A stretch of 64,000 bases of DNA, from NCBI RefSeq assembly GCF_963930865.1, contig NZ_CAWVOH010000002.1, positions 62,001 to 126,000 on the forward strand. The letters run 5' to 3'. The notes under the pieces were generated by a model that saw nothing but the letters and a program-made list of their open reading frames with translations, had not been told where the DNA came from and did no database searches. The position numbers and the translations under genes were made by a program. Positions 48,988 through 55,284 of this stretch are shown here, one piece after another (position 1 is the stretch's first letter; each line of letters starts with the position of its first letter). Origin of the DNA: Eupransor demetentiae. GTDB lineage: Bacteria > Bacillota > Bacilli > Lactobacillales > Lactobacillaceae.

Positions 48988-49017
48988 AAGCCACTCCTGC
49001 TTGGGGGTGGTTTTTTT
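48988..49017 (+). terminator. Terminator of the metG unit
   Basis: CCACTCC (48991-48997), TGCTTG, GGGGTGG (49004-49010), seven T. Confidence 0.9.
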
Positions 49018-49038
49018 GTTACGTTTCTTTAATCGAAA

Positions 49039-49082
49039 AGTAATTCGATTGTGTTTTGAGGTCGCTATATGAATGCTACACT
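49039..49082 (+). promoter_or_regulatory. Small-membrane-protein box 3 and promoter
   Basis: AGTAAT (49039), TGTGTT (49050) and GTCGCT (49061) at 11-bp steps; extended -10 TGC-TACACT with hexamer at 49077-49082, 38 bp after the first unit. Confidence 0.6.
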
Positions 49083-49105
49083 TGATGCAACAGGAGGTAT
49101 TTCGC

Positions 49106-49333
49106 ATGGCAAAAGATTTAAAGAATAACCCGCTTAAATATTGGAGTTTACAACTAGTAGCAGCTTCATCTCTACTTGTTGTTGTATTAATGCTCCATAC
49201 AGCGAAAACGCCATTATTCCACGTCCTACATTTTTTGTTTGATTTTGGGATTTTAGCTTGGATGGTATATTCAGCCTACAATTTGCGAAAGTATTTAAAG
49301 GCCGCCAAAAAATCTAAAGAGGCAACAAAATAA
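49106..49333 (+). CDS. Small membrane protein, 75 residues
   Basis: Unknown family. Two hydrophobic segments (about residues 13-32 and 36-56) and a Lys-rich tail (RKYLKAAKKSKEATK). ATG 49106 with SD AGGAGGT; an upstream in-frame ATG at 49073 precedes the proposed -10. Monocistronic under box 3, with a bidirectional terminator shared with the FUSC gene. Confidence 0.62.
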   Translation: MAKDLKNNPLKYWSLQLVAASSLLVVVLMLHTAKTPLFHVLHFLFDFGILAWMVYSAYNLRKYLKAAKKSKEATK

Positions 49334-49336
49334 AAG

Positions 49337-49363
49337 AGCTTCCTACGCAGGAAGCTTTTTTTT
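49337..49363. terminator. Bidirectional terminator
   Basis: AGCTTCC (49337-49343), TACGCA, GGAAGCT (49350-49356), T run on one side, AAAAG on the other. Confidence 0.9.
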
Positions 49364-49937
49364 AATCTGGATGACTCTTTGATTCGAATTTATGTACGAC
49401 ACTTTTGACGTCGGCTTCGACCTCTTCCAGACCCTTTTCGACACCTTCTTCGACCTTCTTGATTTCATCAGGCATAGCGAAACGGTTAACAACCATGGCG
49501 AAGAATACACCGACGAAAACGTCGAGTACTCGCAGGAAGACGTAGCCAATGGTGGCATCCATGGGGATGGTCAGCGCGATCATCAGGAAGGCGGCCATTC
49601 CACCGACGATTCCGACGCTTTGGTCGAGCTTGTTATGGATGATGATGCCGGCCATGATGAGGACGGGCACCAAGATGATTGAAACCCAATCGGCGTTATG
49701 GGTGTACTGGCGGATGATGTAGTAGAAGATGGCTAAGCCACCGCCGACAATATTTGAAATGACACGGACCTTGGCGAAGGCCATGGTGTTGGCCCAGTTT
49801 TCACGAAGGGCGAAAACCGCCGCGAGGGCGGGCACAAAGGCGGGTTGGTGCAAAAAATGGTAAACGAGCATGATGAGCATGACGGTGAGTCCAGTTTTAA
49901 ATGTTCGTAAACCAATGTGAACGTTGAAGAAATTCAT
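49362..49937 (-). CDS. FUSC/aromatic-acid-exporter family membrane protein
   Basis: A 191-residue protein with about six membrane segments. FNVHIGLRTFKTGLTVMLIMLVYHFL and FALRENWANTMAFAKVRVISNIVGGGLA match the FUSC N-terminal domain (YgaE/ArAE_1-like in Firmicutes). The C-terminus is an acidic coiled helix (EEVEADVKSVVHKFESK). Family members are thought to export aromatic acids or act in envelope stress; no substrate can be assigned. ATG from 49937 with SD AGGAGAGG. Confidence 0.8.
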   Translation of the reverse strand: MNFFNVHIGLRTFKTGLTVMLIMLVYHFLHQPAFVPALAAVFALRENWANTMAFAKVRVISNIVGGGLAIFYYIIRQYTHNADWVSIILVPVLIMAGIIIHNKLDQSVGIVGGMAAFLMIALTIPMDATIGYVFLRVLDVFVGVFFAMVVNRFAMPDEIKKVEEGVEKGLEEVEADVKSVVHKFESKSHPD

Positions 49938-50051
49938 TACCTCTCCTAAATATATTTTCAAAGCAAAAATTGGCTTGTGAAGCCGTTCAATCAGTATACA
50001 ACGAATTACGAGTGGGAGTAATTATTTTTTGTTAAGGAGGCTTAATGGGAT

Positions 50052-50095
50052 TGTAATTTGACTGTGATTATTGCGGATTGGGATTTTGGTAAGCT
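50052..50095 (+). promoter_or_regulatory. Small-membrane-protein box 4 and promoter
   Basis: TGTAAT (50052), TGTGAT (50063) and CGGATT (50074) at 11-bp steps; extended -10 TGG-TAAGCT with hexamer at 50090-50095, 38 bp after the first unit. The clearest copy. Confidence 0.68.
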
Positions 50096-50124
50096 GAAAG
50101 GGTTAAAAATTACGGGAGAGGACC

Positions 50125-50340
50125 ATGGAAAAATTAAAAAATAAACTTTCAGACTGGCTACCAGTCATTATTTCTTGTTTTATCGCAGTAGTTGGCGCAT
50201 TAATCATTATTCATGTAGGAGATAAAGCTAATACAGCAGATTGGCTCGTCTTAGTGGAAGTGCTTGTTTTCTGTATGGTTGAAGGCGGCATTGTTGGCGC
50301 TATCAGCACTTTGATTTCGAAAAGTAAAAACAAGAAGTAA
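50125..50340 (+). CDS. Small membrane protein, 71 residues
   Basis: Unknown family. Two hydrophobic segments (about residues 12-29 and 38-60) and a basic tail SKSKNKK. The pattern TADWLVLVEV...GGIVGAIS parallels LADWLYFTLI...GGLLT in the protein at 42968. SD GGGAGAGG before ATG. Monocistronic under box 4. Confidence 0.62.
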   Translation: MEKLKNKLSDWLPVIISCFIAVVGALIIIHVGDKANTADWLVLVEVLVFCMVEGGIVGAISTLISKSKNKK

Positions 50341-50362
50341 GAAGCCTGCGAGGCTTCTTTTT
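50341..50362 (+). terminator. Terminator after the 71-residue gene
   Basis: GAAGCC (50341-50346), TGCGA, GGCTTC (50352-50357), T run. The yjdF promoter TATAAT (50366-50371) follows at once. Confidence 0.85.
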
Positions 50363-50377
50363 CGTTATAATAAAAGC

Positions 50378-50480
50378 ACGAAGTAAAAACACGATTCGGT
50401 TGGTAGTCCGAATGTGGCCGCTGGTCATCAGTATCCTTCCTCCTTGGATGTCCGTCTTCGTTCATCAAATTAAGGAGGTA
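50378..50480 (+). ncRNA. yjdF-type RNA element (azaaromatic-sensing riboswitch class)
   Basis: The leader of the yjdF-like gene folds as ACGAAG (50378-50383) with CTTCGT (50456-50461) as closing helix; ATTCGG (50394-50399), loop TTGGTAGT, CCGAAT (50408-50413); and ATCC (50433-50436), loop TTCCTCCTT, GGAT (50446-50449). A yjdF RNA class with position upstream of yjdF and response to azaaromatics is established. Loop bases CCTCCTT (50439-50445) are complementary to the SD AAGGAGG (50472-50478), giving a direct route to block translation. Confidence 0.75.
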
Positions 50481-50486
50481 GTGATT

Positions 50487-50903
50487 TTGACAATTCAAAG
50501 TTCACTAACAATTGTTTTTGAAGCACCTTATTATCAAGGTGTTTTCGAGGTTCAAGAGGATTACCGGTATTCGGTTGCGAAGGTTAATTTTGGGACGTCA
50601 GAACCTAAATTAAATCTGTTGCAGAATTTTATTGTGAAGCGCTGGTTCTCTTTAGATTTTTATTCGCAGCAAATTGACCGCCAAAAGTTGCATCGTAAAG
50701 TGAATCCCAAGCGAATGCAACGATTGGCTCGCAAGCAAGCCGTTAACGGTATTGGCAACAAAGCTCAAGAAGCGCTGAAAAGGCAAAGCCAAGCAGGGAA
50801 GCAACTGAAAAAGAAAAATCGCAAGGAGTTAAAAGCTCAAAGGGTTGCTGAACAATTCCGCTTGAAACAAATTAAGAAGGCTCAGAAACATCGAGGTCAT
50901 TAA
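50487..50903 (+). CDS. yjdF: YjdF family protein (DUF2992)
   Basis: A 138-residue protein. LTIVFEAPYYQGVFEVQEDYRYSVAKVNFG is the family's beta-rich N-terminal part, and FIVKRWFSLDFYSQQIDRQKLHRKVNPKRMQRLARKQA is its conserved basic helix; the C-terminus is a very Lys/Arg/Gln-rich coiled coil. Function is not known; genes of this family are controlled by an RNA that responds to azaaromatic compounds, suggesting detoxification. The start is TTG 50487, eight bases after AAGGAGG; GTG 50481 is too close. Confidence 0.82.
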   Translation: MTIQSSLTIVFEAPYYQGVFEVQEDYRYSVAKVNFGTSEPKLNLLQNFIVKRWFSLDFYSQQIDRQKLHRKVNPKRMQRLARKQAVNGIGNKAQEALKRQSQAGKQLKKKNRKELKAQRVAEQFRLKQIKKAQKHRGH

Positions 50904-50907
50904 AATG

Positions 50908-50932
50908 AAGAAGCTCACCAGGCTTCTTTTTT
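50908..50932 (+). terminator. Terminator after yjdF
   Basis: AAGAAGC (50908-50914), TCACCAG, GCTTCTT (50922-50928), T run. Confidence 0.9.
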
Positions 50933-50942
50933 GTAACCTTCT

Positions 50943-50986
50943 TTTAACCGAAATGTGACATAGTTGTGACCTGCTTTTGCTATGCT
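50943..50986 (+). promoter_or_regulatory. Small-membrane-protein box 5 and promoter
   Basis: TTTAAC (50943), TGTGAC (50954) and TGTGAC (50965) at 11-bp steps; extended -10 TGC-TATGCT with hexamer at 50981-50986, 38 bp after the first unit. The -10 ends only 6 bases before the ATG, so the transcript would start at or next to it. Confidence 0.62.
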
Positions 50987-50992
50987 GAAGGC

Positions 50993-51151
50993 ATGAAAAA
51001 AGAAGAGATTGGTTCGCTTAAAAGAACAACAAAAAGTAAAATTATTAACTGGGCTTTGGCCGTTATCGCCATTGTTTTTGTGCTGATTGCTGTCTCTGCC
51101 TTTACGCATTTGGATCAATTCGTGCAAGGCTGGCAATCTGCCGGTAAGTGA
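50993..51151 (+). CDS. Small membrane protein, 52 residues
   Basis: Unknown family. Basic N-terminus (KKEEIGSLKRTTKSKIINW), one membrane helix (about residues 19-38) and a short outer tail LDQFVQGWQSAGK. ATG 50993; the proposed -10 ends 6 bases earlier, so the mRNA may be leaderless. No other in-frame Met. Followed after 11 bases by the 66-residue gene, forming a two-gene unit under box 5. Confidence 0.6.
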   Translation: MKKEEIGSLKRTTKSKIINWALAVIAIVFVLIAVSAFTHLDQFVQGWQSAGK

Positions 51152-51162
51152 GGCTTGCAACG

Positions 51163-51363
51163 ATGAAAAAGAAATTTGAGTCTGCGAGTTTTTATTTTGA
51201 AATGCTTTTGTTAATCTGCTTTGCCGCCTACGTTTTGTGGTTTTTAGCTAGCAGCAATGGTCTTGTGCATATGGACGACTGGTTGAAGAACTTATTCACA
51301 CCGATTACTTTTCTCTACCTTGCCTATATCACACTTAAATATACGAAAAATAAAAAGCAGTGA
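51163..51363 (+). CDS. Small membrane protein, 66 residues
   Basis: Unknown family. Two hydrophobic segments (about residues 10-29 and 43-60), a loop containing HMDDWLKN, and a basic tail KYTKNKKQ. The DWL before the second helix recurs in the small proteins at 42968 and 50125. ATG 51163 with SD GTGAGG. Its stop codon lies inside the shared terminator. Confidence 0.62.
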   Translation: MKKKFESASFYFEMLLLICFAAYVLWFLASSNGLVHMDDWLKNLFTPITFLYLAYITLKYTKNKKQ

Positions 51364-51385
51364 CCCAGCGGGTCGCTGCTTTTTT
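51354..51385. terminator. Bidirectional terminator
   Basis: AGCAGTGACC (51356-51365), CAGCG, GGTCGCTGCT (51371-51380), T and A tracts outside. Serves the small-protein unit and the convergent fructansucrase. Confidence 0.92.
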
Positions 51386-52937
51386 ACTTCACAATCTTCT
51401 GTGGTCGTGCAGAATAATAACTGCCTTGATCCGTCAAAACACCTTGGCCAAGTACTTTATTGTTAATCATGCTGGTTGAATTGCCCTTCATTTTCAGCAA
51501 ATAACTAGGCGCAAAGGTCTTATTACCTTCAAAAGAGGTTACGACGAAATTGTCGTTTTTGTCATCACCGTTTGGAATAACCAGGTAGGAATAGGTCATC
51601 GTCGGCTTTGCCTGGTCGCCATCGCCGATAATCACGGTGCCGTTACCGTTCAGTGGCTGGTACTTACCGTTGATGCCGTCGCTGGAGGACCAACCTAACA
51701 TATAAGAATTATCGGTAATCTTCTTGTTGTCGGTCGCCATGTGGAAGCCCCAAGTTGAGGTGAAAAGGTACCACCGGCCGCTGTGTTTGAAAATGTTGAC
51801 ACGCTCAAGCTCATCGTTGGTGGCGTTTCCCGTGACCATCGGTTCCATGACCTTTTTAACCGTGAAATTCTTGTTCAACTCCAGCTTACCAATGGCGGAA
51901 TTGGCAAAGAAGGTCTTGTCATATTCGGCTGTATTTTGGTTCTGGCTCAAACGCTTTTTCTCGTCATTGAAGTAGCTCTTGCTACCAAAATAGGCCTGCG
52001 TATTGAAGTTGTTAGAACCCTGTGGATTGAAGTTTGGGCCCGTATTTCCTTCGAAAATCAGATAGTACTTGTCGCCATCTTGAACGAAGTGGGGGTCGCG
52101 CAAGGTCAAATCGTCCTCAAAATGAGGTCGCTTACCACCGCCTTGGGCAGCGGTCTGGTAAATCTTACCATCACCAGAAAAGACCGTTTTGCGGTCACTG
52201 GCCTTATCATGGTTAATTTGCAAGCCACTGGTCCAGTCCTGGCCAGACTTCGGCTCCAAAACAACTTTGGCCGTCGTCAAAATCTGGCAGGCGGTCTTCT
52301 TGTCGTCATAAGCATTGGCGTAGAAAACCCGCAGGCTGTCATCGTCGTCATTCATCAAGTAAGTCGAACCGGACCATTCGCCAACCGAGGACTTGAGATA
52401 GTTATCATAGTCGCCAGCAGCGACACCCTCTTTTTTACTATTAAAGAGATAGCCGACAAACTGCCAAGTTGATAGGTCATCTTGGTTAGCCGATTCAGGT
52501 TGAGCAAAGAGGCCCATCCGCGTTGGCGCACCGGAGTAGCGCCCGTTTTCAGCAGTTAAGCCGATTACTAAACGGTAGCCGTGGAAGGAAGCCAGGGTTC
52601 CATCGGGCTTTTGCACCGGCCAGGAATCCCAGACGTCCATGGGCACCATTTTCTTTTCCTTAGCGCTGTAGACTTTAGCGCCGGGGATGGTCTGTTCAAG
52701 CTCCTTGTGATCAATCGTGGGCGCAAGGTACTTTGAATCGGTTAGTTGTGAATTGATTTGGTCCATATTGCTTCGCGTAAAAAAGCTGGTTTTGGAAGTC
52801 TTGTCAGCTTTACGCGAAATATTTTGCGTTCGATTGAGCTGGTAGGTCTGGTGCACTCGTTTGAGAGAGTGCGTTACGCCAAAGGCCACGAATAGCGCGG
52901 CCAGAACGAGCACAATATAAAATTTCGTCTTTTTCAT
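51384..52937 (-). CDS. GH68 fructansucrase (levansucrase/inulosucrase)
   Basis: A 517-residue extracellular enzyme that splits sucrose and transfers fructose to fructan or water. Residues about 6-25 are an uncleaved anchor or signal (FYIVLVLAALFVAFGV). The catalytic triad motifs are present: VWDSWP (nucleophile Asp, near residue 103), LRDPHFV (transition-state Asp) and NDELERVN (acid/base Glu), plus GEWSGST. No LPxTG or repeat wall anchor is seen. ATG from 52937 with SD AAGGG. Monocistronic. Levan versus inulin product cannot be read. Fructose released would suit the ROK kinase at 37.1 kb. Confidence 0.9.
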   Translation of the reverse strand: MKKTKFYIVLVLAALFVAFGVTHSLKRVHQTYQLNRTQNISRKADKTSKTSFFTRSNMDQINSQLTDSKYLAPTIDHKELEQTIPGAKVYSAKEKKMVPMDVWDSWPVQKPDGTLASFHGYRLVIGLTAENGRYSGAPTRMGLFAQPESANQDDLSTWQFVGYLFNSKKEGVAAGDYDNYLKSSVGEWSGSTYLMNDDDDSLRVFYANAYDDKKTACQILTTAKVVLEPKSGQDWTSGLQINHDKASDRKTVFSGDGKIYQTAAQGGGKRPHFEDDLTLRDPHFVQDGDKYYLIFEGNTGPNFNPQGSNNFNTQAYFGSKSYFNDEKKRLSQNQNTAEYDKTFFANSAIGKLELNKNFTVKKVMEPMVTGNATNDELERVNIFKHSGRWYLFTSTWGFHMATDNKKITDNSYMLGWSSSDGINGKYQPLNGNGTVIIGDGDQAKPTMTYSYLVIPNGDDKNDNFVVTSFEGNKTFAPSYLLKMKGNSTSMINNKVLGQGVLTDQGSYYSARPQKIVK

Positions 52938-53046
52938 GTTTTCCCTTAAAGCATTAATCAAAAGTCATACTATTTTATCAAAATTTAATCTCTGCCATAG
53001 GGATTGTCATCTATGTTTAAGGAAATTTAATGTTGTCTGGACCAAT

Positions 53047-53084
53047 TAAAAAGCACCAAGCCGGTTGGCGTGATGCTTTTGTTT
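53047..53084 (-). terminator. Terminator after the disulfide oxidoreductase gene
   Basis: On the minus strand AAGCATCACGCC pairs with GGCTTGGTGCTT with one G-T pair and one mismatch, followed by TTTTT. Confidence 0.8.
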
Positions 53085-53092
53085 TGACTAAA

Positions 53093-54424
53093 TTATCCCA
53101 ATTCACCAAAGGCGGAGTAGCCGATTGATGGGAAGATGGTAACCAAACGCTGCAATTGGGCAGGCGTGTAGCCGAATTCGATGGCAGGCAAGAGGGCGTT
53201 AATCACGTCTTCTGCGTGTTCTGAAATTTCAGTGGCACCCACTAATTGTTGCTGCTGGTTGTAAATCAAGGTAATGGAACCTTCTGTTTCGTAGTCAACC
53301 AAGCGGTACCAGTCGCCCATGACATCCTTTTCGACAATCTTGTAGTCGTCTGGATGAGCCTTGGCTTCTGCGACTGTCACACCGGCTTGCGCAATGCGAG
53401 GACTGGTAAAGACAGTCGTGGCAATTGCTGGGTAGTCGATGGCTTTATCGTCACCGTTAAATAGGCCAGCCAAGTACTGTGATTCAAAGGTAGCCGTTGG
53501 CGTCAACTTTGGTTGCTTCTTGGCCAAAACATCACCGGCAGCGTAGATGTTGTCGATTGAAGTTTGCAAGTGGTCGTTGACCTGGATACCGTGTTCGTCG
53601 TATGCCACACCAATTTCGTCCAAGCCGATACCTTCTGTGTTAGGGACACGTCCAGTAGCGTCCAAAACCCACTTCGTTTGGATGTCGCCGTGGTTGGTCT
53701 TTACGAGCAAACCGTCAGACTTTTGCTGAACGCTTTCAGTCTGGGTAGCCTTCTTGAATTCGATACCGTCGGCTTCCATCTTGGCAACCAAGCGGTCGCT
53801 GTATTCCTTGCTGAAGGACTTCAAGGCTTGGTCACCACGCATGATAACCGTTACATCGGCACCAGCAGCGTGGGCCATGCTTGCGGATTCCATGGCGATG
53901 TAACCAGAACCGATAACGACCATTGATTCAGGCATCTTAGCCAAAGCCAAGAAGTCGCGTGAATCATGCATCAATTCCTTACCTTCGATATCAAGGCGGT
54001 GAGAATGCATTCCAGTTGCAATCACAACCTTGTCAGCTGTAACTGTCTTGTCACCAACCTGAATGGTGTGTGGATCCAAGAACTTACCGTCACCGAAAAG
54101 ATATTCAACACCAGCATCTTCCAACATACCCTGAAGGGCATTTGGCAAACCGTCGATAACGGAGCGCTTGTGGGCCTGGTTTTTTGACCAGTCAATGCTA
54201 CCGTCGCCAGCAATTACACCATCGGAAGCGCGAATTTGGCGTTGAACTTCAACGGGTGCTTCCAACAAAATCTTGGCGTTGCAACCCCAGTTTGGGCAGG
54301 TTCCACCAACTTTTTCTTTTTCAACAAAAGCTACTTTTTTACCTTGTGCAGTCAAAAGAGGAGCACCGTCAAAGGCAGCGTGACCACTTCCTAGGTACAA
54401 GACATCGTAATCATAGTTCGTCAT
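53093..54424 (-). CDS. Pyridine nucleotide-disulfide oxidoreductase (glutathione-reductase-like)
   Basis: A 443-residue flavoprotein. FAD motif LYLGSGHAAFDGAPLL, redox-active Cys pair in KVGGTCPNWGCNAK (CxxxxC), NADPH motif VVIGSGYIAMESASMAHAAGADV, second FAD motif NIYAAGDVLAKKQPKLTPTA. The C-terminal end reads TIFPSIGYSAFGELG where disulfide reductases usually carry His-Pro and Glu as the proton relay; here Phe replaces His. The substrate may therefore not be a normal disulfide. ATG from 54424 with SD AGGAGG; the longer frame to 54490 has none. Confidence 0.85.
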   Translation of the reverse strand: MTNYDYDVLYLGSGHAAFDGAPLLTAQGKKVAFVEKEKVGGTCPNWGCNAKILLEAPVEVQRQIRASDGVIAGDGSIDWSKNQAHKRSVIDGLPNALQGMLEDAGVEYLFGDGKFLDPHTIQVGDKTVTADKVVIATGMHSHRLDIEGKELMHDSRDFLALAKMPESMVVIGSGYIAMESASMAHAAGADVTVIMRGDQALKSFSKEYSDRLVAKMEADGIEFKKATQTESVQQKSDGLLVKTNHGDIQTKWVLDATGRVPNTEGIGLDEIGVAYDEHGIQVNDHLQTSIDNIYAAGDVLAKKQPKLTPTATFESQYLAGLFNGDDKAIDYPAIATTVFTSPRIAQAGVTVAEAKAHPDDYKIVEKDVMGDWYRLVDYETEGSITLIYNQQQQLVGATEISEHAEDVINALLPAIEFGYTPAQLQRLVTIFPSIGYSAFGELG

Positions 54425-54540
54425 AATTCTTCCTCCTATTTCCTTCTTCAATCCAATTATACGCCTGCAGACCAATTCTGTGAAATTCACGAATTAATCT
54501 TCAGATAATTCATTATGACAGACTAAAGTTAAAGGAAAAT

Positions 54541-54566
54541 AAAAAAGCCGCAAGCGCGACTTTTAC
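54541..54566 (-). terminator. Terminator of the ECF S-component gene
   Basis: On the minus strand AAAGTCGC, GCTT, GCGGCTTT, then TTTATTTT; it includes the stop codon. Confidence 0.85.
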
Positions 54567-55063
54567 AGGTATTTCGTGATTTCTTTACGGTTTTTGAGGA
54601 TGGGCATCATGATCAAAGCCACGACTAATCCCATGGCAACTTGTCCCAGATTTCCAAGCATACCACCGACTCCAGCAGCCCAGGAAACGAGAATGGCCCC
54701 GGCAAAAACATAGCCGATAATCATGACCAAAGAACCGACCACGAGAGCAAGGACTTGTTGTGGCCAAGGCTTACGGGCGCCAATTTGACCGACAAGGTAG
54801 CCTTCCAAGCCATGGATAACTAAGGAAAAGAGCATCCATTCCGGCGCTGAGGCAATGATATCCAGCAACAAACCAGATAGACCACCGACAATCATACCGG
54901 AGCGCTTACCGCCCAGCAGGGCAACCAGGAAAATCCCGGCATCCACTGTGCTGACGTAACCACCTGTGGCCGGTGTGGGGATGCGGACGATAAAGGACAA
55001 GGCGATGTTGGCTGCTGTGATGACAGCTAAAATCGCCATGCGACGAATTTGGGTTTGGGACAT
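54563..55063 (-). CDS. ECF transporter S component
   Basis: A 166-residue membrane protein with six segments. RRMAILAVITAANIALSFIVRIP at the start, the short VDAGIFLVALLGGKRSGMIVGGLSGLLLDIIA block, and WMLFSLVIHGLEGYLVGQIGA are features of the substrate-capturing subunits of vitamin ECF importers. The shared energising module is not in this window. HmpT/PdxU-like or pantothenate-type specificities are possible; no riboswitch is seen that would settle it. ATG from 55063 with SD GAGGTGG; extended -10 TGC-TACAAT upstream (hexamer 55111-55106). Confidence 0.82.
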   Translation of the reverse strand: MSQTQIRRMAILAVITAANIALSFIVRIPTPATGGYVSTVDAGIFLVALLGGKRSGMIVGGLSGLLLDIIASAPEWMLFSLVIHGLEGYLVGQIGARKPWPQQVLALVVGSLVMIIGYVFAGAILVSWAAGVGGMLGNLGQVAMGLVVALIMMPILKNRKEITKYL

Positions 55064-55211
55064 GTCTCTCCACCTCTCTATAATGAAAGAAATTTAATAA
55101 AACCTATTGTAGCATGAATCCTTATGAAAGAATGCACAAAGCGGGGCTTTTGAGCCGTTTTTTATTAAAAATCCGGTGCATACCAACTGCGAATTTAAAG
55201 CGGGTGGGCTC

Positions 55212-55239
55212 TTGGTAAAGCTGGGCTATGTGTTATAAT
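55212..55239 (+). promoter_or_regulatory. gap promoter
   Basis: TTGGTA (55212-55217), 16 bp, TATAAT (55234-55239), with TG one base before the -10 (extended). Confidence 0.75.
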
Positions 55240-55246
55240 ATCTGTG

Positions 55247-55260
55247 TTGACATTTGTCAA
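55247..55260. promoter_or_regulatory. Inverted repeat at the gap transcription start
   Basis: TTGACA-TT-TGTCAA directly downstream of the gap -10, covering the predicted start. It could be an operator or, as RNA, a 5' stabilising hairpin. Confidence 0.45.
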
Positions 55261-55284
55261 AAAATTATTTGGAGGTCTACACAC

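Noticed and set aside
50045..50056. Three-codon frame ATG GGA TTG TAA after a perfect AAGGAGG
   Set aside because: Too short to support, and it overlaps the box-4 repeat; the SD could be coincidence, though a minigene cannot be excluded.
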